A DNA stretch of 64,000 nt from Streptomyces sp. NBC_00091 (GCF_026343185.1 NZ_JAPEMA010000001.1:2976001-3040000); one strand, 5' to 3'; shown: positions 40,614 to 49,956, numbered from the stretch's first letter. A program made the numbers and translations. The notes: generated by a model not told the origin, from the letters alone.

Positions 40614-42287
40614 GTGGCCACTCTCTCCCTCCCCGATAACCTCGCAGACCTCTCCGACCTCCCGGCGGAGGCGGTGGAGCATGGCGAGGTCTTCACTCGG
40701 CGCTGGGTGGTCGATCTCATCCTCGACCTCATCGGCTACACGGCCGACAAGGACCTGTGCGGCCTCAAGATCGTGGAGCCTGCCTGCGGTGGGGGCGCAT
40801 TCCTCGGCGCCATCGCTTCGCGGATCAGCGCCTCGTGTCACGTGCACAAGCGCCCCATCACGGACGCGCTCGACGCGGTCCGTGCCTTTGATCTGCTGGA
40901 ACGCAACGTGCGGGAGAGCCGTGCGCTAGTCGAGAAGCAGCTGCTCGATGATGGGCAGCGGCCGGAGGAAGCCAGGAAGGTCACCGAAGCCTGGATCGGG
41001 CAGGGTGACTACCTCCTCCAGTCTGATGCGGACCATCGCGCCGACTACGTCGTGGGCAATCCTCCGTACATCCGTCTTGAGGACGTACCGGACGATCGCA
41101 TGGCTGCCTACCGGAGCGCCTGCCCGACGATGGGCGGTCGTGCCGATATCTACGTCGGCTTCTACGAAGTCGCGCTCCAGAGCCTGAACCCTGGCGGGAA
41201 GCTGGGCTTCATTTGCGCGGACCGCTGGATGCGGAACCAGTATGGTCGTCGGCTGCGGCAGCTTGTGACCAGCGAGTTCAGCATGGACCTGGCCCTGGTG
41301 ATGCACGATGTGGACGCCTTTGATGAGCAGGTTTCGGCCTATCCTGCGATCACGCTCATCTCGAATAGGGATCAAGGCGAAGCCGTAGCAGCGGATACCA
41401 CTCGGTCATTCGGAGCCGAGGCAGCCCAGACGTTCGCCGCCTGGTACTTGTCCGACGGACCCACACCCATCACCACCTCCGCGTTTCAGGCTGCGCGCAT
41501 GCCCCACTGGTTCCCCGAGGAGGACTCGTGGCCGGCCGGCTCGCCGGCAAGGCTGGCGGTCCTCGAAGATCTCACCGAGCGCTTCAGGCTGCTGGAGGAC
41601 AAGGAGACCGCGACCAAAGTCGGGATCGGGATCGCCTCCGGCGCCGACAAGGTCTTCCTCACCAAGGACAAGGACTTGGTGGAAGAAGACCGCCTGCTAC
41701 CCATGGCCATGGTTCGGGACACCACAAGCGGCAGGTTGGACTGGAACGGCACGTTTCTGGTCAACCCGTGGACGGCAGATGGGGAGCTGGTGGATCTCAC
41801 CGCCTACCCCCTGCTTGCGACCTACTTCGAGCAGCACAGTGCTGCCCTGCGCAAGCGGTACATCGCGGTCAAGCAGCCTCAGCGCTGGTACAAGACCATC
41901 GACAAGGTCGATCACCACCTCACGCGCCGGCAGAAGCTGCTGTTTCCGGACATGAAGCTGAGGATCCACCCGGTCCTCGACGAAGGTGGCCTGTACCCTC
42001 ACCACAACCTGTACTTCATCGTCTCGGACGTCTGGGACATGCGCGTACTCGGTGGCCTGCTGCTGTCCAAGGTCGCGGAGGCATTCGTGGAGGCGTACGC
42101 GGTCAAGATGCGAGGGGGAACCCTCCGCTTCCAGGCTCAGTACCTCCGCAAGATCCGCGTGCCCGACCCTGCCGCGATCAGCGAGAGCGACCGGGCAGCC
42201 CTGGCCGATGCCTTCGACAAGCGAGATGCGGAGGCCGCTACGGCCGCTGCCTTGCGTGTCTACGGTCTCGCCGAGCTGCCTGACTAG
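40614..42287 (+). CDS. Adenine-N6 DNA methyltransferase of a PaeR7I/XhoI-type RM system
   Basis: This is a 557-residue gamma-type methyltransferase. Motif I is VEPACGGGAFLGAI, motif IV is NPPYIRLED, the family-specific segment is RADIYVGFYEVALQSLNPGGKLGFICADRWM, and the C-terminal target recognition part ends GGTLRFQAQYLRKIRVP. The layout matches Eco57I-like and PaeR7I modification enzymes, which methylate adenine in CTCGAG. The GTG at 40614 has AAGG upstream. Its stop is followed by AGGAGGAG, the ribosome site of the cognate endonuclease, with a 12-base gap. Confidence 0.9.
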   Translation: MATLSLPDNLADLSDLPAEAVEHGEVFTRRWVVDLILDLIGYTADKDLCGLKIVEPACGGGAFLGAIASRISASCHVHKRPITDALDAVRAFDLLERNVRESRALVEKQLLDDGQRPEEARKVTEAWIGQGDYLLQSDADHRADYVVGNPPYIRLEDVPDDRMAAYRSACPTMGGRADIYVGFYEVALQSLNPGGKLGFICADRWMRNQYGRRLRQLVTSEFSMDLALVMHDVDAFDEQVSAYPAITLISNRDQGEAVAADTTRSFGAEAAQTFAAWYLSDGPTPITTSAFQAARMPHWFPEEDSWPAGSPARLAVLEDLTERFRLLEDKETATKVGIGIASGADKVFLTKDKDLVEEDRLLPMAMVRDTTSGRLDWNGTFLVNPWTADGELVDLTAYPLLATYFEQHSAALRKRYIAVKQPQRWYKTIDKVDHHLTRRQKLLFPDMKLRIHPVLDEGGLYPHHNLYFIVSDVWDMRVLGGLLLSKVAEAFVEAYAVKMRGGTLRFQAQYLRKIRVPDPAAISESDRAALADAFDKRDAEAATAAALRVYGLAELPD

Positions 42288-42299
42288 GAGGAGCGGATC

Positions 42300-43025
42300 T
42301 TGACGGTCACCCGCCAAGACTTCGAGGATGCCGTAGCCGCTTACTGGGGTGCCAAGGAACTGCAGCGCGAGCAGTCGACGATCAATGGTGCTGTCGGCAC
42401 CGGCACGGCAGGCTCGGTACGTGGCGGCAAGCACTTCGACCCCATCGCTGTCCTGCTGTCGAAGTTCTTCCTTGACGCTGGATATCCGCCAGAGAGTATC
42501 CGCGTCACCAAGTCGCAGGGCCTTGAGCTGCCTGGTTACTACCGGCCGCAGAAGCAGTGGGACCTGGTCGTCGTCCACAAGGACACCCTCGTGGCTGCCT
42601 TTGAACTGAAGGCGCTCGGCGGACCCTCGTTCGGAAACAACTACAACAACCGGGTCGAGGAAGCGTTGGGCAGTGCCATTGACCTGCGCCACGCGGCCCT
42701 GGCTGAGCTGTACCCGGGGGAGGAGCCCTGGCTCGGGTACTTCTTCATCATGCAGGACGAAGAGGGATCCCGTCGGCCGGTCAAGCCGGCCAAGGGCGCA
42801 TTGCCGGTCGAGCAGATCTGGCATGGGTTGTCCTACCAGGAGCGCTTCGGCGTCTTCTGTCAGAGGCTGATGTCCGAGCGGCTCTACAACGCCGCCTGCT
42901 ACATCACGTCGTCGGCATCGAACCCGAAGCCCAACGAACCGATCGACAAGCTCAACTGGCTGCGGTTCTCGGCTGCCATAGACGCGCGCCTCACCTACCT
43001 GAAGAACCTCGGTTTCCCGGGCTAG
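42300..43025 (+). CDS. PaeR7I/XhoI-family restriction endonuclease (first copy)
   Basis: This 241-residue protein has the XhoI-family PD-(D/E)XK core: LPGYYRPQKQWDLVVVHKDT gives the Asp and FELKALGG the E-L-K. A conserved NNYNNRVEEALGSAIDL follows, then PWLGYFFIMQDE. Such enzymes cut CTCGAG. The start is TTG at 42300 with AGGAGGAG upstream. It is directly behind the methyltransferase and is therefore the presumptive partner. A second, clearly different family member faces it at 43091-43798. Confidence 0.9.
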   Translation: MTVTRQDFEDAVAAYWGAKELQREQSTINGAVGTGTAGSVRGGKHFDPIAVLLSKFFLDAGYPPESIRVTKSQGLELPGYYRPQKQWDLVVVHKDTLVAAFELKALGGPSFGNNYNNRVEEALGSAIDLRHAALAELYPGEEPWLGYFFIMQDEEGSRRPVKPAKGALPVEQIWHGLSYQERFGVFCQRLMSERLYNAACYITSSASNPKPNEPIDKLNWLRFSAAIDARLTYLKNLGFPG

Positions 43026-43044
43026 TTGCAGTCTGGCGTGGTGA

Positions 43045-43071
43045 GCACCCAGACTGCCATCGTCTGGGTGC
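43045..43071. terminator. Shared terminator between the two convergent endonuclease genes
   Basis: A 10-bp perfect stem (GCACCCAGAC/GTCTGGGTGC) has a 7-base loop in the 65-base gap. An alternative hairpin (CAGTCTGG/CCAGACTG from 43029) shares its left arm, so the two are mutually exclusive. Confidence 0.75.
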
Positions 43072-43090
43072 CACTCGGGCCGTGCAGGTT

Positions 43091-43798
43091 CTACTCCTTC
43101 AGCATCGCCTTCACCACGTTGACGCGCCCTTCGATAGCTGCGCGAAGGACACTCGCCGTTGCGGCCGCCAGGGGCTCCAGGTAGGTGATGTCACCGTCGG
43201 CACGCTTCGTGGTGATGAACCAGCCAGCATCGTAGACGCGCTCTCCGATGAAGCGCCGGATCATCTCCTGGTATCGCTGGTTGTAGGAGAGCCCGTGGAA
43301 GGCGGCATCGGTCGGGAACATGGCCCGGGTGTCCTTCCCTTCCTTCTCCGTCTCGGGGGTCTCCTGCAGGATGAACACGTAACCGAGCCACGGAGGTAGC
43401 TGCCCGAATGGGCTCTGGTCGTTCTTCCGCTGTGCGGCATCAATGTCGGTGGCACTACCCAGAGCCTCCTCGAATCGATTGTTGAAGTTCTTCCCGACGC
43501 TGCCGACCTGCGACTTGAACTCGAACGCGGCCACCAGCACGCCCTTGTACTTCACGACCAGGTCCCACTGCTTGCGGACGCGGTAGTAGCCAGGCAGGTA
43601 GGGCTGCCCGGTCTTGATGCACTCCTCGGGGATCCCGCAGTCGATGAAGATGCTCTTCACCAGGTCTTCGAGGGGCTTCATGTGCCCGTTCCCCCTGGCC
43701 GCTCCACCTGACTTCCCCCCGTCATCCAGCTTGCTCTCCTGGCCGTCGCGCCGGAGCCAGAAGTTCTCGATTGCGTGCTGGATGTCCTGGGGCTCCAC
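43091..43798 (-). CDS. PaeR7I/XhoI-family restriction endonuclease (second copy)
   Basis: This 235-residue protein has the same family motifs as its convergent neighbour: LPGYYRVRKQWDLVVKYKG, FEFKSQVGSVGKNFNNRFEEALGSATDI and PPWLGYVFILQETPE can be read in order. FEFKSQ is closer to classic PaeR7I/XhoI than the FELKAL of the first copy. The two differ over most of their length. The start is GTG at 43798 (EPQDIQHAIENFW) with GGAGATG upstream; the frame above it is not protein-like. No second methyltransferase is present, so both enzymes presumably rely on the single one. Confidence 0.88.
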   Translation of the reverse strand: MEPQDIQHAIENFWLRRDGQESKLDDGGKSGGAARGNGHMKPLEDLVKSIFIDCGIPEECIKTGQPYLPGYYRVRKQWDLVVKYKGVLVAAFEFKSQVGSVGKNFNNRFEEALGSATDIDAAQRKNDQSPFGQLPPWLGYVFILQETPETEKEGKDTRAMFPTDAAFHGLSYNQRYQEMIRRFIGERVYDAGWFITTKRADGDITYLEPLAAATASVLRAAIEGRVNVVKAMLKE

Positions 43799-44091
43799 GC
43801 GGCATCTCCGTGTTCGTCGGAAGTGGTGGGGGTTACTCCCCGACCGACGCCAGTCTGCGCGATGGGTCTGACATACCGTCTGGGCCTTGGTGGGGTGACC
43901 GACCGATAGGACAGCCTCCGCAGACATGCTCGACGACGACGCCGGCCCCCGGTGTGCGGCGCCTGCGACCGCGATCGAAGCCCGGGTCGGAGACTGAGCG
44001 TGTTCATAGCAAGATCGTGAAAAGTGGATCGTCGACGGCCGATTCGGTGTTAGCGGTTCGGGAAGGGGCGGGGCGGCCTAAGATCCAGACC

Positions 44092-47000
44092 ATGATGGTC
44101 CCTTCGCAGCAGGACGGTGCCGACACGACCGATGCGGTGGAGGCAGAGCGCCTCCGGGAGCGCGTACTCGACATCGTCCGAACGAAGTTGGGTGCAGCAG
44201 TAACCATCAACTGGCTGGAGGAACTGAGCGGCGGGCACACAGGCGCGATGGTCGTGCGAGCCGATGTGATGGGTGCCGGCAGCCAGGGGCCTGACGGGCA
44301 CGTCATTCTCAAGCTGTCGTCGGACGACGAGGAACGCCAGCACGAGGCGCATCAGCGGTTCCAGGAGGCCCTCGCCGACTACGGCGAGAAGCACCTTCCG
44401 AAGCTGTACCTGACTGCGGCTGACGACCGGCTGCGGGTCGACATCTACGGAATCGCCGGCAAGTCCGTCGAGTACGTGAAGCCGGGGGACCGGTCGGGTG
44501 CCGCGGTTCTCACTTTGGCTTGCCGGGCGGCCAGTAGCGAGCTGCTCGCCGCGCAGCTGACCGGGTACACGGGCGGGATGCGGACGGTCCAGCAGGTGCT
44601 CGAGGCTTGGCTGCGGCCGGGGTTCGTGCTGGGGCCGAGGGGGCGGGCGCTGCAGGAGACCCGGCAAGCGGCCGGGATCCCAGGCATCACCTTCGCCTTC
44701 TCCACAGAAGTTCTGCCCGATCCATGGTCGCTGCTGCAGGAGATCGAACTGATGGGGAGTGAGGTCTTCATCTTGGAGGGCGCTGCCCATGGGGACCTCC
44801 ATCTGCGCAATATCCTCGTCAATGAGGCATTCAAGGACCGGGTCCACTACTGGCTGATCGACGTCAACTGGGGGGCGACGAAGCCACTCCTGTACGACCA
44901 GGCTTACCTGGAGACCGCTGCGCTGCTCGCCATGGACGACCGGCTGAAGCTGGCTGAGCCCCTCGAAGCCCTTATCACCGTCGACACAGGCGGCCTGTTC
45001 GAGCTCGGGGCACAGGACTTCGGGAACGTGGTGAAAGGGATCCGCGAGGGCGCGGAGGAGATCATCATTGAGCGGCAGGAGAACCGCAAGGACTCCCTCG
45101 ACCGGCAGTTCCTCCTAGCCCGGCTGGGCGCGGCACTGAATTTCGCGTCTAAGAAGATGCCTGAGACCAAGCGGGTCGCGGCGTACCGGATGGCTGGCTG
45201 GATCGCCCGTCAGTACCTCAGCCGCTACCACAAGCCTCTGCTAGCCCGGATGCTGGCCGATGCCCAGGGCCCGCGGGACAGGCAGGACGGCTGGCCGGCT
45301 GCTCTGACTGCAGCCGAAGCCGAGGATTTGAAGGCGCGGATCGCGCCGTTGTTGCCTGACGTCCACAGCGGATTGGACCGCTTTCTCATCGTGGAGGACG
45401 GGGTTCTCGACGCGGACATGGCGCATCTGCTCGCGCACCGCTGGTCGGTGATCATCGATCTCAACCCGGCGAGTGAGACCACCGGTCTGGCCAGCCTGTT
45501 CGACGAGAGCACGGCCGATTACCAGACCGCCTTCCGTGGGACGCATTCTGTGCCCGCCGCCGCCCGCAACGCTGTGCCCTGGGTCATGGCGGGTGGCTGG
45601 GAGAGCCACGGCGAGCGCGCTCCGGCCGACTACAAAGAATGGCGCCGCCTCTACCGTCAGATCGTGGAGGACGTGTTCGATGGCTACAGTGCGTCCAGCC
45701 CCAACCGGTCGGCAACCGTCGTCTGCCTAACGTCGAATCCGGGGCTAGACCGCCGTTCCCAGTGGATCCTGGAAGCGATCGAGGACCGCTACGACGACCC
45801 CTTCGACCCCCTTCAGGCAGCCCTAGGGAGCCCTGAACTTCAGGTCTTGCTGGAAGAGTTCGCCCGAGGCGGGGCCGTGCGAAGTCTGGGTGATTCCGTC
45901 ACTCTGCCGGCTGAGAAGGGCACGGTGCAGATCCCGCACGAGGTGCTCGTCCGACTTGAGACCGATCTCGTCGTCGTGCACTCCCGGATTGTGGAGGCCC
46001 AGCTCCGCGACGAACCCACCGACGAGTTCTGGCGGGGACGCCCGCCAAGCTGGTTGGACTTGGACGCCCGGCTCGACATCCCCCGGGATCTGCGGGCCGA
46101 TCTGCGGGAGCGACTTCTCGACGTGTTCGGTAGGCAGAGCTCGATGAGCCTGGAGTTGTTTCACACACCTGGTGCCGGGGGCACCACCCTGGCCCGGCGT
46201 ATCGCGTGGGACCTACACCGGGAGCATCCTGTCGTCCTCGTCAACAAGTACAGCCCCGGCACCGCCGATCGGGTGGATCAGGTCTACCGACTCACCGGCA
46301 AGACGGTGCTGGTGGTGGCCGAGAGCGCCGATGTGTCCCAGAGCGAGCGGGAAGACCTCTACCGCAAGCTCGACCAGCGCAATGCACCCACCATCCTCAT
46401 GTGGGTCACCCGGACGAACAGCACGCCGGCAGGTGTCGGCGATCGGTCTGGGGACCGAAAGTTCTACCTCGATGACCCCATGTCACCGCGTGAGGTACGG
46501 GAGTTCCAGCAGGATTACGCGCTGCGCGCTCGCAGTCCACGAGCGAGGGCAGCCGTAGAACTTCTCGCTTCCCCCGGCTCGCCCCCACAGCAGCTCTCCC
46601 CGTTCTACTTTGGCCTCGCCGCCTACGAGGAGGATTTCCAGGGCACGGCGCAGTACGTGGAAGCCCACCTGAGCCAGTTCACGGATGAGCAGCGGCGTGT
46701 GGCGAGCTATCTGGCCCTAGTGACCCTCCACGCCCAGCGAGGAGTGCCCTTTACGATCGTCCGGCGTTGGCTGACCGGGCGGTGGGGAGGGCACGCCGCC
46801 TCCTCCGACTCCTACCGGAGCGACCTTGCGACGGTCCTTGGCGCAGACTTGCGCCATTTGGTCGTGGAGAACGACGACCAAGTGCGGATCCTGCACCCGA
46901 CCATTGCCCAAGTGCTCCTAGACGCAGTGATCGAGGCGCCACGGGGGCAGAGCCGCTGGGCCATGCACCTGGCCGATCTAGCGATCGAGCTCATCGACCA

Positions 47001-48885
47001 GGTGGCGGGCCGCATGGGGACTAGCAATGAGCCGGGGCGGAAACTCCTCGAGAACCTGTTCATTACCCGGGGCAATAAGAACGGTCAGCAGCGGCGCTTC
47101 TCCGACCTGATCATGATGCTGGACGAGGGTCACCAAGGCCAGGCGTATCGCGTCCTGCTGCACCTCACACACAGGTACCCAACGGAAGCCCATTTCTGGA
47201 TGCACCTGGGCCGGTACCACCAGTGGTACAAGGGCCTCGGGGACGGACAGGCGCAGCGATACGTTGAGAAGGCGATCGAGATCACCGATGGCTCCCAGTC
47301 CGTGCACTTCCATGCGCTGGGCAAGCTCCACCGCGACGGGGTGGAGGAGGCGCTGAAGCTGCACCGGGGTGGGCCGCAAGAGGCTCTGGACCGCATCGGT
47401 GCCCAGTACGCGCAGGGGCTCGTCGCCTTCGACACAGCCCGCCGGATTAATCCCGAGGACGAACATAACTACGTCACTCCAGTACAGATGATCGCGGCGG
47501 TCCTCGAACGCCTCCCCCGGCTGGCAGGCCAGAGTAGTCTCGTGGGCCTGCTGCATGCTGGGGGAGAAGTCGCTGAGTGGGCGGATGCCCAGCTCCGGCT
47601 GGCGCTGTCCTTGCTGGACGCTTGCGAGACGGCCATGCCGGAGCACGCTGGTAATTCGTACCTCGTCACCGCGCGACAGCGCATCGACGACGTGCATGGC
47701 AAGGCATCCGACATGGTCGTGGCCTGGCGTGATGTGTCGGTCAGGTGGAGCGCCCACCCAGGATTCGTCGTGGCTCTCGCTCGGGGACTGCTGGTGAACG
47801 TGGAGGACACGGACGAAGAGGTGTCGGAGGACGTCTTGCGGACGGTCGTGCGCCTCTATGACTCGGTGTTCGAGGACGGTGGCTACCTGGCAGACCACGA
47901 TCTGGAGCTCTGGTTTCGTGCATACAGGAGGCTTCCCGAGTACAGCGAGCTCGCCGCCCTCGAACGGTTCGCGCAGATCGTCGAGCAGCGTGGGAGCGTG
48001 GTGGCCCACTACTACCTCTACGTCATCCACTTTATGCGGTGGCTCGACACGGAGGAGTACGACCAGCGCAACGCGGCCCGCCACTTTGCGGAGGCCCGAC
48101 AGCTGACTGGCCGCCGCAGCACCAGGTGGAGCTACGAGTGGGCCGCCAAGCAGGACCCGGTCGAGGGGCCCGTACCAGGGGAACGTCTGGCGCACTTCAA
48201 GGAGCTCGGTGAGCGCCGACCTGTGACGAGCGATTGGGAGCGCTCCGAGCAGGTCTGCCGGCGGGTCAGAGGGGTGATCAGGCGCATCGACGGACCGCGG
48301 AGCGGCTGGGTGGCCGTCGAGGGCGGCGAAATGCAGGCGTACTTCGTGCCCCGCAGCGATTTCCACGCCGACACTCATGTCAACAGGATCTTGGAGTTCG
48401 ATCTGGGATTTGCTCAGGACGGGCTGCGGGCCTGGCGGCCTGAGCTGGCGAAGGAGCAGCGCCTGCTGCGGGACATCCGGGAGATCGCCACTGGCCCGGA
48501 CGCTGATGACCTGGCTCCCTCGTTGCAGGGGCAAGGCAGGAGGGCTCCGGCCGCGTCCCTTGAACCGCTGCCGCCGCTCGAGGTGTCTCCTCAGGTGCGG
48601 CAGCAGGCCGTACAACAGGTCAGGCAGAACGGGGACGCTGCCTGTCGGCTAGTGATCGACGAGTTGCTGTCCCTAGCCCAGGAGAAGCGGAACGTCACGT
48701 CGACCATGGTGGGTGCCCAGTTGCAGGAGACCTTTGGGGATACCCGGTACCGGGAGCTGCTGCGGGGCCGGAAGCTGGGAGGCTTCGTGGTGGATCTCGG
48801 CTACCGGACCGAGCCGACAAAGCACGGCCAGTTCGCGGTTCTGCCAGCATCCGCGGCCGGACCGGAAGTGGGGAGCAGCGGGTGA
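44092..48885 (+). CDS. SAMD9-like giant protein: kinase-like, P-loop NTPase, TPR, OB and winged-helix domains
   Basis: This is a 1597-residue protein. Residues about 1-330 are APH/kinase-like: catalytic loop HGDLHLRN (233-240) and a metal Asp in WLIDVNWG (257). Residues about 390-640 look Rossmann/SIR2-like (RWSVIIDLNPASETTGL). A P-loop domain follows, FHTPGAGGTTLARRIAWDL (690-708), with GGTT in place of GKT, as in animal SAMD9/SAMD9L; VLVVAESAD is a Walker B candidate. Residues about 850-1370 are helical, TPR-like repeats. An OB-like domain (about 1384-1450) and a LOTUS/OST-HTH-like winged helix (about 1515-1597) end it. The ATG at 44092 is used. It lies beside the RM genes and is probably an antiviral STAND-like sensor. 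Confidence 0.72.
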   Translation: MMVPSQQDGADTTDAVEAERLRERVLDIVRTKLGAAVTINWLEELSGGHTGAMVVRADVMGAGSQGPDGHVILKLSSDDEERQHEAHQRFQEALADYGEKHLPKLYLTAADDRLRVDIYGIAGKSVEYVKPGDRSGAAVLTLACRAASSELLAAQLTGYTGGMRTVQQVLEAWLRPGFVLGPRGRALQETRQAAGIPGITFAFSTEVLPDPWSLLQEIELMGSEVFILEGAAHGDLHLRNILVNEAFKDRVHYWLIDVNWGATKPLLYDQAYLETAALLAMDDRLKLAEPLEALITVDTGGLFELGAQDFGNVVKGIREGAEEIIIERQENRKDSLDRQFLLARLGAALNFASKKMPETKRVAAYRMAGWIARQYLSRYHKPLLARMLADAQGPRDRQDGWPAALTAAEAEDLKARIAPLLPDVHSGLDRFLIVEDGVLDADMAHLLAHRWSVIIDLNPASETTGLASLFDESTADYQTAFRGTHSVPAAARNAVPWVMAGGWESHGERAPADYKEWRRLYRQIVEDVFDGYSASSPNRSATVVCLTSNPGLDRRSQWILEAIEDRYDDPFDPLQAALGSPELQVLLEEFARGGAVRSLGDSVTLPAEKGTVQIPHEVLVRLETDLVVVHSRIVEAQLRDEPTDEFWRGRPPSWLDLDARLDIPRDLRADLRERLLDVFGRQSSMSLELFHTPGAGGTTLARRIAWDLHREHPVVLVNKYSPGTADRVDQVYRLTGKTVLVVAESADVSQSEREDLYRKLDQRNAPTILMWVTRTNSTPAGVGDRSGDRKFYLDDPMSPREVREFQQDYALRARSPRARAAVELLASPGSPPQQLSPFYFGLAAYEEDFQGTAQYVEAHLSQFTDEQRRVASYLALVTLHAQRGVPFTIVRRWLTGRWGGHAASSDSYRSDLATVLGADLRHLVVENDDQVRILHPTIAQVLLDAVIEAPRGQSRWAMHLADLAIELIDQVAGRMGTSNEPGRKLLENLFITRGNKNGQQRRFSDLIMMLDEGHQGQAYRVLLHLTHRYPTEAHFWMHLGRYHQWYKGLGDGQAQRYVEKAIEITDGSQSVHFHALGKLHRDGVEEALKLHRGGPQEALDRIGAQYAQGLVAFDTARRINPEDEHNYVTPVQMIAAVLERLPRLAGQSSLVGLLHAGGEVAEWADAQLRLALSLLDACETAMPEHAGNSYLVTARQRIDDVHGKASDMVVAWRDVSVRWSAHPGFVVALARGLLVNVEDTDEEVSEDVLRTVVRLYDSVFEDGGYLADHDLELWFRAYRRLPEYSELAALERFAQIVEQRGSVVAHYYLYVIHFMRWLDTEEYDQRNAARHFAEARQLTGRRSTRWSYEWAAKQDPVEGPVPGERLAHFKELGERRPVTSDWERSEQVCRRVRGVIRRIDGPRSGWVAVEGGEMQAYFVPRSDFHADTHVNRILEFDLGFAQDGLRAWRPELAKEQRLLRDIREIATGPDADDLAPSLQGQGRRAPAASLEPLPPLEVSPQVRQQAVQQVRQNGDAACRLVIDELLSLAQEKRNVTSTMVGAQLQETFGDTRYRELLRGRKLGGFVVDLGYRTEPTKHGQFAVLPASAAGPEVGSSG

Positions 48886-49176
48886 ACAGGGCAGGGCTGT
48901 CGGTGAAGAGCGACTTCCCGGCGTGAGTGAGTTCCGGACTACCCATCGAGCGGTGCTCTGCTGACGTGGATGTACGTGTCCGATAACGGGGTAGCGACGC
49001 GTCTCCGAGGCTGAATCCGCTGTTCAGCATGTCCATTCTGCGTGAGCGGTGCGTGAGCGGACGGGGTGGCACAGGGTGGATCACGTGGCACGCAGGTCAG
49101 AGGGCCTAGGTCTCTGACCTGGTGCAATGGGATTCTGCGGCACGGGTCGGCACCAACCGGGATGATCTTGCGGGGC
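48886..49176. other. Right end of the element with arm site, no gene
   Basis: These 291 bases contain no supported gene. They hold the right arm-type block at 49039-49061 (two tandem TGCGTGAGCG units), 116 bases before attR. The right-hand chromosome after attR (49270-49515) also contains no gene I can support. Confidence 0.65.
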
Positions 49177-49269
49177 CTCGTAATGCGTAGGTCTCGGGTT
49201 CGAATCCCGAAGGCGGCTCTGTAGAACCCCCAGGACTCACTCGCCGTGACCTGGGGGTTTTGCTATTTC
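49177..49269 (+). repeat. attR: right copy of the 93-bp att repeat
   Basis: An exact copy of 19384-19476, carrying the 3' half of tRNA-Thr (from the anticodon loop), the T arm and the terminator. The 5' half is missing, so this is not a functional tRNA gene. Confidence 0.95.
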
Positions 49270-49515
49270 TGGCCTTGCTTCTGTTGGTGCGTCAGCCCAG
49301 AGGCCCCGCCGCGCGACCCACCGGCCGCGGGGTCCTGCGCGGTCGCGCGCTGGCGCATGAAAATCGCAGGTCATGCCCCTGGACGGGGGTTTGAAGCACC
49401 CTCCTTGACTCCTTCGGGTGGTGGATACATCGACCTCTGTTCGTCACTCTCCGCATCCGGTTGCATGTGTGGAGTGACGGAACTGCCCTACTGGGCACGG
49501 CCACGGAGGAGAGCC

Positions 49516-49956
49516 ATGTTCAAAACCAACAGGACTCGTCGGGGAATCATCGGGACGGCCGCCGCGCTCGGCGTGTTGGCCGCCGGGGTGGCTGGGGGCG
49601 TGGCCATCGCGGATGACGCCGCCATCAAGGCGCTCGCTCCCTACGCGCAGGCGTCCGCGAAGGTCAACGCGGACGGGACTCGCGAACAGTCGCAGGGAAT
49701 CAAGTCCCTCACGCGCCCCGCGAACACGAACGGCGTCTACTGCGTGACGTTCGACGACGTGAAGAAGATCAAGGTGTCCAGGAGCACCCCGACCGCCACC
49801 CTGTCCTCCGTGCCGGGGAGCAACCCCTCGGGGTACAACGTCTTGCTCAGTACGGCCCCGACCAGTCCCTGCGGCAACGCGGCGGACACGCTCACCGTCT
49901 ACATCTACAGCGCTCAAGGGACGGTCAACTACCCGTTCTTCCTCGTCGTCCCCTGA
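49516..49956 (+). CDS. Small secreted protein, paralogue A
   Basis: This 146-residue protein has a basic start (FKTNRTRRG) and a hydrophobic signal segment (IIGTAAALGVLAAGVAGGVAIA), with cleavage likely before DDAAIKALAPYAQ. The mature part has one Cys pair (GVYCVTF and SPCGNAA) suited to a disulfide, and a Ser/Thr-rich beta-type composition. GGAGGA precedes the ATG. The next gene encodes a related protein (see paralogue B). Function unknown. Confidence 0.75.
   Translation: MFKTNRTRRGIIGTAAALGVLAAGVAGGVAIADDAAIKALAPYAQASAKVNADGTREQSQGIKSLTRPANTNGVYCVTFDDVKKIKVSRSTPTATLSSVPGSNPSGYNVLLSTAPTSPCGNAADTLTVYIYSAQGTVNYPFFLVVP

Larger units (their letters stand above)
19384..49269. mobile_element. 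Integrative mobilizable element in tRNA-Thr (about 29.8 kb)
   Basis: The element is bounded by perfect 93-bp direct repeats. The left copy completes the tRNA. Immediately inside attL are matching arm sites, a tyrosine integrase, an XRE regulator and a xis-like protein, followed by a DUF3631 ATPase, a DUF2637 SpdB-like protein, MobC, an HUH relaxase and a ParB-like protein. Cargo follows: a CysRS/ATP-grasp operon, a nested IS630::IS110 pair, a restriction-modification system with two endonucleases and a SAMD9-like protein. No TraB/FtsK, RepSA or Prim-Pol gene was seen, which argues for an element mobilised by another plasmid or AICE. The boundary call is direct; the transfer mode is inference. 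Confidence 0.92.

Noticed and set aside
43045..43071. Attenuator or riboswitch between the endonuclease genes
   Set aside because: Alternative hairpins exist, but both flanking genes are convergent and end here. A shared terminator explains the structure.
49177..49250. Second tRNA-Thr gene at attR
   Set aside because: Only the sequence from the anticodon loop onward is present. The acceptor 5' strand and D arm are missing, so it is the att repeat and not a gene.
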